Shown here in pieces: positions 9,024 to 19,838 of a stretch of DNA of 60,931 nt. Made by a program: the position numbers and the translations under genes. This DNA comes from Synechococcus sp. PCC 7335 (GTDB taxonomy: Bacteria; Cyanobacteriota; Cyanobacteriia; Phormidesmidales; Phormidesmidaceae): NCBI RefSeq assembly GCF_000155595.1, contig NZ_DS989904.1, positions 133,446 through 194,376 of the forward strand. The letters are read 5' to 3'. The notes under the pieces were generated by a model. That model searched no databases, was not told the DNA's origin, and worked only from the letters and a program-made list of their open reading frames with translations. Within the stretch, counting starts at the first letter, position 1. Each line of letters opens with the position of its first letter.

Positions 9024-10613
9024 ATGGGCGTTCAGCGAGTATCAGTATGTCAGGTCGGTGACCTTGAAGTAGGAGAGATGCGGCAGTTCACAGTCGCTGA
9101 CAAAGAAATTTTATTGGCAAAAACTGAGAATGGAGTCAGCGCGATCGCTCCTCACTGTTCCCACTACGGTGCCCCTCTAGAAAAAGGCGTCTTGCACAAT
9201 GGCCGAATCGTCTGTCCTTGGCACAACGCCTGCTTTAGCGCCGATACAGGAAAGCATCTGAGCGCACCAGGCCGCAACAACCTTGCTAAGTTTCCGGTTC
9301 ATATTGAAGCCAATACTGTCTACGTTGAGCTGCCAGAAGAAATCACCGAACACGTTACACCCGAGCTAGTTGAAGCAGACTTTGAGGCAGACAAACGTAC
9401 CTTTGTGATCGTGGGCGGCGGTGCGGCTAGCGACATGGCAGCCCAAGCGCTGCGGCAAAACAACTACCAGGGCAAAATCATCGTTTTGACTGCTGAGAAC
9501 GCGATTCCATACGACCGTACCAAGCTGAGCAAAGCCTACTTACAGGCGGATGAAGTTGGTGAGGTCTCACAGCTTCGCTCCGCTGACTTCTACAAGCAGC
9601 ACAATATTGAAATTAAGACCTCCGCCAAGGTAACTAGTTTAGACGTAGAGGCAAAACAGCTTACCTTTGGCGAAAATGAAACGCTTGGCTACGATGCGCT
9701 TTTGCTCGCTACTGGTGGCGCTGTCAAACAGGTGCCCGTCGACGGGAGCGAACTAGACAACGTTTTCACGCTACGTAAAGCAGAAGATGCAAAAGCCATT
9801 CTGAAGGCAGCAAAGCAGTCTAAAAAAGCGGTGATTATTGGCTCAGGGTTTATTGGCATGGAGGCCGCTGCTAGCCTGAAGCAACAAGGGCTAGAGGTGA
9901 CTGTTGTTTCTCCTGACAAAGTCCCCTTTGAAAAAGTACTCGGAGAATCTGTCGGCAAACTCTTTCAGCAGGTTCACGAGTCTAACGGCGTAGAGTTTAA
10001 GCTAGACGAAAAGGTGAAAGCTCTAAAAGGAAACGGCAAAGTAGAGACCGCTGAGCTAGAAAGCGGTGAGATCTTATCTGCCGATATGGTAGTGGTGGGC
10101 ATCGGGGTAAAACCTGCCACCGACTTTGTAGAAGGGTTATTGATGGACGAAAAAGACTGCAGCATTCTTGTCAATCAGTATCTACAGGCAAAACCAGATG
10201 TCTATGCGGCAGGTGACATTGCTCGGTTCCCGCACTTCATCACCGGTCAGCCAACCCGTATAGAGCACTGGCAGCTAGCAATGCAGCAGGGTCGAATTGC
10301 GGCTTGCAATATGGTCGGACAGCAGGTGATGTTCGAGGCGGTCCCTTTCTTCTGGACCGGGCAGTTTGATCTAAAGCTACGATACATCGGTCATTCGGAG
10401 AACTATGACGATATCGTGATTCAAGGCAGCCTAGAAGACAAATCCTTTCTTGCTTTTTACCTCGAAGATCAGCAGGTGATGGCAGTTTCTGGAATTGGAC
10501 GCGATCACGATATCGCTGCCATCTCAGAGCTGATGCGTCTACGCAAAATGCCTGAAGCAAACGCTATAAAAGATAGAGATATTGACTGGCTTGAGGAATT
10601 GAAAGCTGTCTAG
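9024..10613 (+). CDS. Rieske-FAD oxidoreductase (AIFM3-like)
   Basis: An N-terminal Rieske [2Fe-2S] domain is fused to an FAD/NAD(P)H-dependent reductase. The Rieske ligands are C-S-H (C70, H72 counted from the ATG at 8949) and C-P-W-H (C89, H92), followed by the nucleotide-binding FVIVGGGAASDMAA, a second Rossmann motif IIGSGFIGMEAAAS, the FAD block YAAGDIARFP and a reductase C-terminal domain. I prefer the ATG at 9024: an AAAGGG sequence lies about 8 bp upstream and MGVQRVSV fits the usual start of a Rieske domain. The ATG at 8949 would add 25 basic residues. It probably feeds electrons from NAD(P)H to an acceptor not shown here. Confidence 0.88.
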   Translation: MGVQRVSVCQVGDLEVGEMRQFTVADKEILLAKTENGVSAIAPHCSHYGAPLEKGVLHNGRIVCPWHNACFSADTGKHLSAPGRNNLAKFPVHIEANTVYVELPEEITEHVTPELVEADFEADKRTFVIVGGGAASDMAAQALRQNNYQGKIIVLTAENAIPYDRTKLSKAYLQADEVGEVSQLRSADFYKQHNIEIKTSAKVTSLDVEAKQLTFGENETLGYDALLLATGGAVKQVPVDGSELDNVFTLRKAEDAKAILKAAKQSKKAVIIGSGFIGMEAAASLKQQGLEVTVVSPDKVPFEKVLGESVGKLFQQVHESNGVEFKLDEKVKALKGNGKVETAELESGEILSADMVVVGIGVKPATDFVEGLLMDEKDCSILVNQYLQAKPDVYAAGDIARFPHFITGQPTRIEHWQLAMQQGRIAACNMVGQQVMFEAVPFFWTGQFDLKLRYIGHSENYDDIVIQGSLEDKSFLAFYLEDQQVMAVSGIGRDHDIAAISELMRLRKMPEANAIKDRDIDWLEELKAV

Positions 10614-10635
10614 AGTCAGGAAAAGTTGCCTCGAT

Positions 10636-10688
10636 CTCCGACCTTTGCTATGCCAACGGGATTAACCGAGAACTAAGCAAGGTCGGAG
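10636..10688. terminator. Hairpin between convergent genes
   Basis: Imperfect inverted repeat CTCCGACCTTTGCT (10636-10649) and AGCAAGGTCGGAG (10676-10688), a 13-bp stem with one bulged base and a 26-nt loop. It lies between the ends of the Rieske-FAD gene and arsM, so a bidirectional terminator role is likely. There is no long T run, so it is not a textbook intrinsic terminator. Confidence 0.45.
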
Positions 10689-10753
10689 TCAATACCTACC
10701 AAAATACAGAAAGATAGATCCTGCTTGCTCGCATCTCGTTGTCAATTTCAGGT

Positions 10754-11716
10754 TCAACAACAGCCACCACCGTCATAATGCCAGGTAGAGCTAGTAACTA
10801 CGATGTCATCGAATTTCTCTAAGTTTCTGGCGGTCTTGTCACAGATTGCCAGGGGCACTCCTGGCTGTAAAATATGCCCAGCATTGTCGTCGAAATAGTC
10901 TTGCTCGCCTGCATAAACAGCCATCTTTCCGGTGAAAATACAGGCTCCATCGTCAGCGATAGGAACCTTGAAAGATACACAGTCTAAGCTTTCTAGCATC
11001 AGGTGCTGATCTAACTGATAGTTCTTAGCATTCAGCAATCGGTAAGGACGCCGCGCTCTAACCTCAACTTGACCAAAGCCTGCGTCAACAATCTTTTGAG
11101 TGTACTCTTTGTAAGTGAGCGCACCTGACAGACACATCGCTCTAAGACGATCGTCTTCGCGCAGATGCTCGGGAATCTCTCTAGTGGTAATTGGATCGCT
11201 CATCACCAATCGGCCATTGGGTTTGAGAACTCGGTAGGCTTCTGCCAAGGCTTTCTTTAAATCTTCTGGCTCGAAGATATTGAAAAGACAGTTTTGAGCC
11301 ACCACATCAACTGAATTATCTGGCATCGGCAGGCTAAAAGCATCCCCCTCTCGAATGCTGACGAAGCTAGCGTCAAACCAGTCATTTTGTTCGTCTGCTG
11401 CTAGCAGGTTTTGCTGAGCCGCAGTCCGCATCGACTCTACCGGGTCTACAGCAATCACGGCCTTTGGTCGACGCGAGAAATAAGCAAACTGTAAAGCTTC
11501 TAGTCCACCGCCAACACCTATGTATAGAACGGTTGGCTCGCCAGCCAATTCAGCCGGATGAACGGTTGTACCACAGCCATAGTTCATGTCCTGCATCTGA
11601 CTTGGAACGCGAAGTCCGGGCATTTGTACAGGCGTGCTTTGTACGCAGCAAAGGCCGACATCTGGGGTTTCGGCAACTTCTGTGTAGAAATCAGCAACAG
11701 CTTCTAAATAGCTCAA
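10754..11716 (-). CDS. arsM: ArsM, arsenite methyltransferase (arsenosugar type)
   Basis: 320 residues. It has a SAM-binding motif LYIGVGGGLE (64-73), NYGCGT with Cys48, AQNCLFN with Cys143, MCLSGAL with Cys195, an N-terminal Cys pair (C23, C24), and the C-terminal GGGCC tail typical of cyanobacterial ArsM. Cysteines at these places bind As(III). The enzyme methylates arsenite with SAM, detoxifying it and supplying precursors for arsenosugars. The usual partner, the radical-SAM protein ArsS, is not next to it. It diverges from an MFS transporter across 343 bp. Confidence 0.93.
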   Translation of the reverse strand: MSYLEAVADFYTEVAETPDVGLCCVQSTPVQMPGLRVPSQMQDMNYGCGTTVHPAELAGEPTVLYIGVGGGLEALQFAYFSRRPKAVIAVDPVESMRTAAQQNLLAADEQNDWFDASFVSIREGDAFSLPMPDNSVDVVAQNCLFNIFEPEDLKKALAEAYRVLKPNGRLVMSDPITTREIPEHLREDDRLRAMCLSGALTYKEYTQKIVDAGFGQVEVRARRPYRLLNAKNYQLDQHLMLESLDCVSFKVPIADDGACIFTGKMAVYAGEQDYFDDNAGHILQPGVPLAICDKTARNLEKFDDIVVTSSTWHYDGGGCC

Positions 11717-12059
11717 AATATCCTCGCAGTAAGTGTTTTAGCTTGACTTTTGATGGTTGGTGCTAGCTAATGGGTAGCCGCTATAGCTTTTGTCGAATTG
11801 CTTAGGACAGTCCTATCGGCTCAAACCGTTATCTATCAGCAGGCAACTCAACTCGCAAAGTAAGAATGCATCCTTATTTTCGCTATACCTACCTCTATCT
11901 TAATTTCTGTAGCTGAATTTTGAATGAGAAGGAACGAGTTAGAAAAGATAAGCGTAGGTGATAGAGCCAGAACTGATCTTGTCGAATAAGACCGTTCCTT
12001 CTTTAGAGGGTTTGGAATACTAATGATCGCGCAATATGCTGGGCAAATATTTTTGATCT
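11717..12059. promoter_or_regulatory. Divergent promoter region, arsM / MFS
   Basis: A 343-bp gap between the divergent arsM and MFS starts, so it must hold both promoters. I see no clear ArsR-type palindrome and no open frame. The MFS gene starts with GTG at 12060. Confidence 0.4.
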
Positions 12060-13532
12060 GTGAAACGACTAGTGTCTAATCCTTCTATCGCTGCCGACGA
12101 GCTGACCGATGAGTTGGAACCTAATGATTCCTCATTCTCCCTGCAGTCAAAGTTTCAGACTGAATTAGATAGCTCACCTTTGACCCGTCCGATGTGGATG
12201 CTGTGGGTGCTCTCGGCTGGTTTGATTGCCCTAGATGGCTTTGACTTTTTTATCATCGGCGTTGCCATGCCCTTCATTCAAAGAGACTTTGGTCTGAATG
12301 CTGGCTGGGTCGGTGCGATCGCCACGGCTGCTCTAGTCGGTGCGCTAATCGGCTCACTGACGCTTGGGCCAGTCACCGACCAGGTCGGCCGTCAGCGCAT
12401 GCTGGTTATCGATATTGGTCTGTTTATTGCAGCGTCTTTGGGTAGCGCGTTGGCCTGGGATGCTTGGTCTTTGCTGTTCTTTCGTTTTTTAGTCGGAGTT
12501 GGAATCGGCGCAGACTATCCGATCAGCGTTTCATACATTACTGAAAATATACCCGCTAGACTGCGCGGACGCATGGTGATTGGCGCTTTTAGCTTTCAAT
12601 CGATTGGCGCTTTGCTAGGGGCTCTGATAGGGTGGCTGACAATTTGGCTATTCCAACAAACCGTCCCCGAGCTGGCGATCGCTTATGCTTGGCGTTGGAT
12701 GCTAGGTGTCGGGGTGGCCCTATCTGTTCTAGTGGGTGGACTAAGACTGTTGTTTCTATTAGAAAGTCCTAGCTACTATCTGGCAAAAGGAGACTACAAA
12801 GCCGCTTCTGAAGCCGCCTCTGAACTACTCGAAAAGCCCATTCTGCTCGAACCGAATGCTTCTATTAAAGCAACAGACGCTGACGAGGCAAAAGCAACCC
12901 TAGGTTACTACGATCTCTTTTCAAAAGCCTATATTCGTCAAACGGCGTTGGCTTCTATTCCTTGGTTCTTACAGGACATCGCAACTTACGGTATCGGCAT
13001 CTTCACGCCGACTATCATCGCTACCCTTGCTTTCTCTTCAGCCGAGAACTTACTAACTCAGGAGATGGCGTCAGCTAGAGGTGCGGCTGTGGTGAACGTG
13101 TTTTTGGTGTTGGGTTTTGTGATTGCAGTTCTATCAATCGATCGCATTGGCCGCATTCCTTTGCAGGTCGCTGGCTTCATCGGTATGGCCATTGGTCTGG
13201 GCCTGCTCTCTTTCTCGGGCTCTACCACTCAGATCGGGCTGTTGTTCACCGGCTTTATTCTGTTCAATCTCACCATGAACCTAGGACCCAATTCAACGAC
13301 ATTCTTACTGTCGGGCGAAGTCTTTCCGCCTGCGATTAGAGCCAGTGGAGCGGGTTTAGCAGGTGCGATCGCCAAATTAGGCGCAGTCCTCGGCGCGCTC
13401 AGTCTTCCCGTTTTACAAGAAAGTCTTGGCATCAGCAATTTACTCAGGCTACTAGCCGCCGTCTGTGTCTTAGCGGCGCTAATCACCTACAGCCTACGCA
13501 AAGCAGCATCAACAGCCATTAGTTCGCCTTAA
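12060..13532 (+). CDS. MFS transporter (sugar/organic acid:H+ symporter type)
   Basis: 490 residues with a GTG start, a 35-residue cytosolic N-terminus and about 12 membrane segments. The loop 2-3 signature is D-Q-V-G-R-Q-R, the N-terminal block is DGFDFFIIGVAMPFI, and there is a repeat of the signature (DRIGRIP) in the second half. The DGFD motif places it near the metabolite:H+ symporters (aromatic acid, phosphate, sugar-acid porters). The substrate is unknown; the divergent arsM might hint at arsenic metabolism but this is only position. The end overlaps the clpB end by 4 bp (convergent). Confidence 0.87.
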   Translation: MKRLVSNPSIAADELTDELEPNDSSFSLQSKFQTELDSSPLTRPMWMLWVLSAGLIALDGFDFFIIGVAMPFIQRDFGLNAGWVGAIATAALVGALIGSLTLGPVTDQVGRQRMLVIDIGLFIAASLGSALAWDAWSLLFFRFLVGVGIGADYPISVSYITENIPARLRGRMVIGAFSFQSIGALLGALIGWLTIWLFQQTVPELAIAYAWRWMLGVGVALSVLVGGLRLLFLLESPSYYLAKGDYKAASEAASELLEKPILLEPNASIKATDADEAKATLGYYDLFSKAYIRQTALASIPWFLQDIATYGIGIFTPTIIATLAFSSAENLLTQEMASARGAAVVNVFLVLGFVIAVLSIDRIGRIPLQVAGFIGMAIGLGLLSFSGSTTQIGLLFTGFILFNLTMNLGPNSTTFLLSGEVFPPAIRASGAGLAGAIAKLGAVLGALSLPVLQESLGISNLLRLLAAVCVLAALITYSLRKAASTAISSP

Positions 13533-16354
13533 TCTGGCACTGTAGCCACTATTTCTTTTTCTGTTTCGCTTTCAGGTTCACTTTCAAGGCTACCTGCTGC
13601 GCTGACTGTTTCAGCCGCTTCTTCAGCCATCCCCTCAGCCTCCAGCTCCTCAGCTACCGTTTCTTCAGTCCCTGACGCTTCCGCAATTTCTTCAGCCGGT
13701 TCCGCCACTGGCTCAGGCTTAGCAGCTTTGACTTTAAAGGTAAGACCGTTCGCTTTTGACGCACTGATTCTGAGTGTGCTGCCTTCAGTAAACGTATTTT
13801 CTAGAATCATGGTGGCGATTGGATTTTCTAGCTCTCGCTGAATTGCCCGCTTCAAAGGTCTGGCGCCGTAGGTCGGATCGTAGCCCTGATCAGCGACATA
13901 GTCGATAGCAGGTTCTGACATTTCGAGGCTAATCTTTTGATCGGCTAGCAGGCGATGAATTCGCTGAAGCTGGATAGTGACAATACTACGAAGCTCTTTC
14001 TTACTCAGAGCATGGAAGAGAATAGTGTCATCAATCCGGTTGAGAAATTCTGGGCGGAAGTGCGATCGCAATGCGCCCATTACCAAAGTCTCCATCTCAG
14101 AAAACTTAGCATCATCGCCAGACACATCGAGAATATACTCACTGCCAATATTGCTAGTCATCACAATTACGGTATTGCGAAAATCAACCGTACGGCCTTG
14201 AGAATCAGTAATTCGACCGTCGTCCAATACTTGCAAAAGAATATTGAACACATCGGTGTGTGCTTTCTCTACCTCATCTAAAAGGACAACAGAATAAGGG
14301 TGACGTCTAACCGCTTCAGAAAGCTGACCACCTTCTTCATAGCCAACGTAACCGGGCGGAGCACCCACCAGACGAGAGACTGAGTTCTTCTCCATATACT
14401 CAGACATATCTAGCCGAATCAAAGCTTCTTCTGTATCGAATAAGAATGACGCTAAAGCGCGGGCGAGTTCTGTTTTACCCACGCCAGTTGGTCCCATAAA
14501 CAAGAAAGAACCAATTGGACGGCCAGGGTCTTTCATCCCAGCTCGAGCACGGCGAATAGCCGCAGAAACAGCAGTCACCGCTTCGGACTGACCAATCACG
14601 CGCTCGTGTAGATGGCTTTCTAGCTGCAACAGCTTTTGACGTTCTGATTCCAGCAAGCGGTTGACCGGAATGCCCGTCCAGCGAGCGACAATCTCAGCAA
14701 TATCCGCTTCGGTGACCTGCTCACGCAGCATCGTCAACCCTTTTTCTTGTAGTGCCTGCTGACTGACTTCTAAAGCTTCTAACTCTCGCTGAATCTCTTC
14801 TAATCGACCGTATTTTAGTTGAGCGGCGCGTTCTAGATCATTCGCTCGCTCAGCCTGGTTCATCCGTAGGCGAGTGCGTTCCTCTTCTTCTTTTAGCTCA
14901 GTGACCGCATCTAGCGTCTCTTTTTCAGTGTGCCACTGCTGGTCAAGGACTTGTTGTTCTTTTGAGAGTTCTTCAATTTCTTTTTTAATTCCTGCTAGCC
15001 GCTGGTTTGACGTACGGCTTGAGGAGCCAGCGGCTTTCTCACTTTCTAAAGAAAGTTTCTCCATTTCTAGCTGCATCAGGCGGCGATCGATAATCTCTAG
15101 CTCTTCCGGCTTAGAATCGATCTCCATCTTCAGCTTAGCTGCGGCTTCATCGATCAAATCAATGGCTTTATCTGGCAAGAAGCGATCGCTCACATAGCGA
15201 TCCGACAGTGCCGCCGCCGCCACCAGCGCTGAATCTAAAATAGTTACGCCATGATGCACTTCATAGCGCTCTTTGAGACCGCGCAAAATCGATACGGCAT
15301 CTTCCACGCTAGGTTGATCAACATACACTTGCTGAAAGCGTCGTTCTAGGGCCGTATCTTTTTCTATGTGCTTACGAAATTCATCGACAGTACTCGCCCC
15401 AATACAGCGCAAGCCGCCACGAGCTAGTACCGGTTTGAGAATATTACCGGCATCTACATTGTTAGCACCCGCACCTGCCCCGACAACGGTATGCAGCTCG
15501 TCAATGAACAAAACGACCTGACCGTTAGAATCAGTGACCTCGGCTAAAACAGAGCGCAAGCGTTCTTCAAATTCACCTCTGTACTTGGCTCCAGCAATCA
15601 GGCCACCTACGTCAAGTGAGATCAAAACGCGATTCTTGAGCGATTCGGGCACATCCCCATTGATGATGCGCTGGGCTAAGGCTTCGGCGATCGCAGTTTT
15701 ACCCACCCCGGGTTCGCCAATCAGCACCGGATTATTTTTCGTCCGCCTAGAGAGTACATGAATCACCCGGCGAATCTCTTCATCTCGTCCAATCACAGGA
15801 TCGAGCTTGCCTGCTCTAGCTTCTGTAGTCAGATCGCGCCCGTACTGATGCAGCGCCGGATACTCGTCATCATCGGTGACTGTAGCGGTCGCTGGCTTAC
15901 TTTCTTCAGGCGATCGCAGTGCCTGAATTGCCTTCATGATATGAGACGTATCTACATCAAAACCGCGTAATAGCCGTCTGCCAATTCGCTCATCTTCAAC
16001 AAAACCAACCAGCAGATGTTCAATCTTGATCAGCTCATCCTTTAGATTGAGCCGTGCGCCTTCTGCGGCATCTAGCATCCGATCGAGGCTTTGACCTAGA
16101 TACAAGTTGCTATCAACCGCAACTCTCACCCGCGACTGACGCTTAGCAAAAGTCTCTAACTCTTGTAAAATCTGCTCTGGTGACAAGCCAGCCTTTGATA
16201 GCACGACATCAGCTTGTCCCGCCTGCTCCAGCATAGCTAGGGTGACGTGCTCAACCTCTAGATACTGCTGCCGAAATCGACGTGCTACGTCCTGCGCCTC
16301 GACAATAGCGTCCCAGGCTTTGGCGGTAAATTTGTCAGGATCGGTTGGCTGCAT
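13529..16354 (-). CDS. clpB: ClpB disaggregase with acidic C-terminal extension
   Basis: 941 residues. Clp N-domain repeats (about 5-145), first ATPase domain with Walker A GEPGVGKT (213-220), a coiled-coil middle domain (about 405-530), second ATPase with GPTGVGKT, and the D2-small domain ending near residue 870. With DnaK it resolubilises aggregated proteins after heat. The usual length is about 870; here some 65 extra residues, rich in Ala and Glu with almost no aromatic residues, follow the D2 domain. The ATG at 16354 gives the standard start [10 protein letters not shown]. Its stop and that of the MFS gene share the sequence TTAA. Confidence 0.96.
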   Translation of the reverse strand: MQPTDPDKFTAKAWDAIVEAQDVARRFRQQYLEVEHVTLAMLEQAGQADVVLSKAGLSPEQILQELETFAKRQSRVRVAVDSNLYLGQSLDRMLDAAEGARLNLKDELIKIEHLLVGFVEDERIGRRLLRGFDVDTSHIMKAIQALRSPEESKPATATVTDDDEYPALHQYGRDLTTEARAGKLDPVIGRDEEIRRVIHVLSRRTKNNPVLIGEPGVGKTAIAEALAQRIINGDVPESLKNRVLISLDVGGLIAGAKYRGEFEERLRSVLAEVTDSNGQVVLFIDELHTVVGAGAGANNVDAGNILKPVLARGGLRCIGASTVDEFRKHIEKDTALERRFQQVYVDQPSVEDAVSILRGLKERYEVHHGVTILDSALVAAAALSDRYVSDRFLPDKAIDLIDEAAAKLKMEIDSKPEELEIIDRRLMQLEMEKLSLESEKAAGSSSRTSNQRLAGIKKEIEELSKEQQVLDQQWHTEKETLDAVTELKEEEERTRLRMNQAERANDLERAAQLKYGRLEEIQRELEALEVSQQALQEKGLTMLREQVTEADIAEIVARWTGIPVNRLLESERQKLLQLESHLHERVIGQSEAVTAVSAAIRRARAGMKDPGRPIGSFLFMGPTGVGKTELARALASFLFDTEEALIRLDMSEYMEKNSVSRLVGAPPGYVGYEEGGQLSEAVRRHPYSVVLLDEVEKAHTDVFNILLQVLDDGRITDSQGRTVDFRNTVIVMTSNIGSEYILDVSGDDAKFSEMETLVMGALRSHFRPEFLNRIDDTILFHALSKKELRSIVTIQLQRIHRLLADQKISLEMSEPAIDYVADQGYDPTYGARPLKRAIQRELENPIATMILENTFTEGSTLRISASKANGLTFKVKAAKPEPVAEPAEEIAEASGTEETVAEELEAEGMAEEAAETVSAAGSLESEPESETEKEIVATVPD

Positions 16355-16737
16355 AGAAGCTATGGAAGTAGGGGGCTATGGAAGTAGAAAGCTATGGAAG
16401 AAGTGGCTACAGGCACAGGGTTTTTAGTATAGCAATGGAAGGGTGGCTAGCATTAGCGCAATCTTTGGCCTTGGCCATTTAGCTCACAGCATTCTCACTA
16501 CAATCGCACGCTGACCACCGCCATACCATTGGCCCGCATTCAACAACAATGCTGATGACTCGATCTGTCTGGTTAACCATCGATTGGCAAAATACTAATC
16601 CGCTTGGCCCTCGACACCAGCACAATTCGACGGCTGAGCAAAGTCGTAGGCTGTGCCTTGCAGAGTAGCTAGGCCCTATCAGCATCTTAAGAACGCTCTT
16701 TCTCCTCTTCTCCAATATTCGTTCTTTCTTCTGTTTC
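16355..16737. other. clpB upstream region with short repeats
   Basis: A 383-bp gap. Directly upstream of the clpB start lies a run of the 12-mer GCTATGGAAGTA at 16359-16370 and 16375-16386, plus an 11-base partial copy at 16391-16401. No heat-shock CIRCE element is seen. The rest (16440-16737) shows no convincing gene; it borders the decayed Uma2 genes and may itself be decayed sequence. Confidence 0.4.
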
Positions 16738-17239
16738 TTAATCTAGAAAGACACTTTTCACAGCGCACTCAAACTCAGGCAGCAACGGTGAAGTCAACCA
16801 ATCTGTGACTAACAAAGTGGCAACCTTCTGTAATCTAGACTCTTCTCGTCTATAAACTTCGATCTCCTTAAGCCGCCAGTTCACAATCCAATATTCTCGA
16901 ACCCCGTGTAGAGAATACAGCTTCAGCTTAAAAGCCCTATCGCGCTGCTCATTTTCTTTTCCCGCCGACAACACCTCCACCATCAGTAAAGACAACGCCA
17001 GGCGTCTCAAGAGCATTACCAAGCCCCGTCTCTTCTGACCAGGTCTCCAAGCGAACATGGATTTTACTAGCCGCACTTTGATGGCGAATATGAGGTGCGC
17101 GAGTCACCAGTAACTCTCCACCGATAATCTCATAGCGCTTCCAGCCGCCATCGTCAGGAATGGCAACGAGGTCTTCAGTTGTCCAACGAATAGAAGCAGA
17201 AGCCATAATAGCGACGCGGTGCGATTGATAAGCTGGCAT
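16738..17239 (-). pseudogene. Uma2 (DUF820) nuclease-like gene, internal deletion
   Basis: Two overlapping frames carry the two ends of one Uma2 protein. The upstream frame (17239 down to 16949) reads RWTTEDLVAIPDDGGWKRYE and ends GVVFTDGGGVV before an early stop. The other frame (down to 16738) resumes with VEVLSAGKENEQRDRAFKLK and the family's REYWIVNWR block. The segment normally between GGGVV and VEVLS, which contains the PD part of the catalytic PD-(D/E)xK site, is gone, and the frames do not match. Uma2 genes are multicopy putative endonucleases in cyanobacteria. The junction sequence codes plausibly in both frames, pointing to a deletion between short repeats. Confidence 0.85.
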
Positions 17240-17341
17240 GCCTATAGTCTAGGCGATGCTAGCCAACGATAGCTTGTATCACTAGTAGAGCTGGGCGTTT
17301 AGTATGTAAAGACGTAGCGTACGGTCGAAGGGGACTCAACA

Positions 17342-17911
17342 ATGGTTCAAATTCAGTCTAGACCGATGACCTTAGAAGCATTTCTAGCACTGCCAGAGAC
17401 AGAGCCTGCTAGCGATTCATCAAGGGCCAAATTATTCAAAAGCCAATGCCCCAGGGAAAGCACAGCCGACTTCAAAATAAGTTTGTGAACGTCATCAACG
17501 GTATCGTTGAACCAAACAAAACGGCTTGTGCTTTCCCTGAACTGCAATGTATCTGCGGAACAAATGCTGTAGTCTCAGATATCTCCGTTTTTACACGGGA
17601 GCATCTTCCCATTGATGAAAACGGAGAAATTGCAAACGTATTTGAAATAGCACCGGACTGGATAATTGAGATCCTATCGCCAGGGCAACGCTACGCAAAA
17701 GTGATAAAGAAGATTCAGTGCTGCTTGCGACACGGTACTGGCATGGGCTGACTCATCGGACCCCAACGATAGAGCCGTTTTGATTCACCGACCTCACAAA
17801 GAAGTTCAGGTCATCCTGATCGATGAACATAATACCGTTCTGCCCATACCAGATTTTATGGGCGAGCTATCCTACCCCATTGAAGATTTGTTCAACTTGC
17901 TGAAAGCCTAG
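17342..17911 (+). pseudogene. Uma2 (DUF820) gene with two frameshifts and a stop
   Basis: A second Uma2 copy, of a different subgroup. Frame one starts MVQIQSRPMTLEAFLALPET and loses frame near 17415, where one base is missing. Frame two continues QIIQKPMPQGKHSRLQNK through VSDISVFTREH and IEILSPGQ to a TGA at 17749-17751 where tryptophan is expected (MGW). After one extra base near 17759 a third frame reads DPNDRAVLIHRPHKEVQV and ends ELSYPIEDLFNLLKA at the TAG at 17909. All family blocks remain recognisable, so decay is recent. Confidence 0.88.
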
Positions 17912-17917
17912 ATATCG

Positions 17918-18304
17918 CTAACTCCGCCCCTCAATCAGCTCAATCTTGTAACCGTCGGGATCGGTTACAAAGGCGATCACTGTTTTGCCATGCTTCATTG
18001 GGCCAGGTTCGCGAGTAACGTTGCCGCCCTGCTGCTTGATCGCTTCGCAGGTCCCATAGATGTCATCGACCCCTAACGCAACATGGCCATAGCCAGTACC
18101 CAAATCATAGCTATCGGTCTCCCAGTTGTGAGTTAGCTCTAGGACGGTGTGCTCTGATTCATCGCCGTAGCCAACGAAAGCATTGGTAAACTTACCGCCT
18201 GGATAGTCTTTCTGACGGAGAAGCTTCATCCCTAGTACATCACAGTAAAAGGCAATGGATTTCTCTAGATTGCCGACTCGGAGCATGGTGTGTAGCATAC
18301 GCAT
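17918..18304 (-). CDS. gloA: Glyoxalase I (lactoylglutathione lyase)
   Basis: 128 residues, the normal size. The four metal ligands of bacterial glyoxalase I are in place: His5, Glu56, His74 and Glu122, with numbering identical to the E. coli enzyme, which is nickel-dependent. It converts the methylglyoxal-glutathione hemithioacetal to S-lactoylglutathione. It is divergent from enolase, an interesting pairing because methylglyoxal arises from glycolytic triose phosphates, but shared regulation is only inferred. Its 3' end lies 6 bp from the Uma2 pseudogene. Confidence 0.95.
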   Translation of the reverse strand: MRMLHTMLRVGNLEKSIAFYCDVLGMKLLRQKDYPGGKFTNAFVGYGDESEHTVLELTHNWETDSYDLGTGYGHVALGVDDIYGTCEAIKQQGGNVTREPGPMKHGKTVIAFVTDPDGYKIELIEGRS

Positions 18305-18309
18305 TGTAG

Positions 18310-19689
<1,380 letters not shown>

Positions 19690-19811
19690 GATTGAACTCT
19701 GCGCCAAGATGCCACAGCCCCAATCTTGTAACTCTTATAGGAGATAATTTGCCTTAGCTACGTGTTTTGAGAAGATCCAATTGGGGCGATCGCTTCAATC
19801 TCCTAGCCTGT

Positions 19812-19834
19812 TAGGCAAGCCTGCGGCTTGCCTA
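19812..19834. terminator. Perfect hairpin between eno and glgA
   Basis: TAGGCAAGCC, loop TGC, GGCTTGCCTA: a perfect 10-bp stem with a 3-nt loop, between convergent eno and glgA. It may stop both transcripts, though no T run follows. Its sequence is also of a type seen as short dispersed hairpins in cyanobacterial genomes. Confidence 0.5.
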
Positions 19835-19838
19835 GGTC

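Noticed and set aside
16479-16715. 78-codon reverse frame upstream of clpB
   Set aside because: Cys/Trp-rich composition unlike a folded protein and no ribosome binding site; likely noncoding next to the Uma2 pseudogenes.
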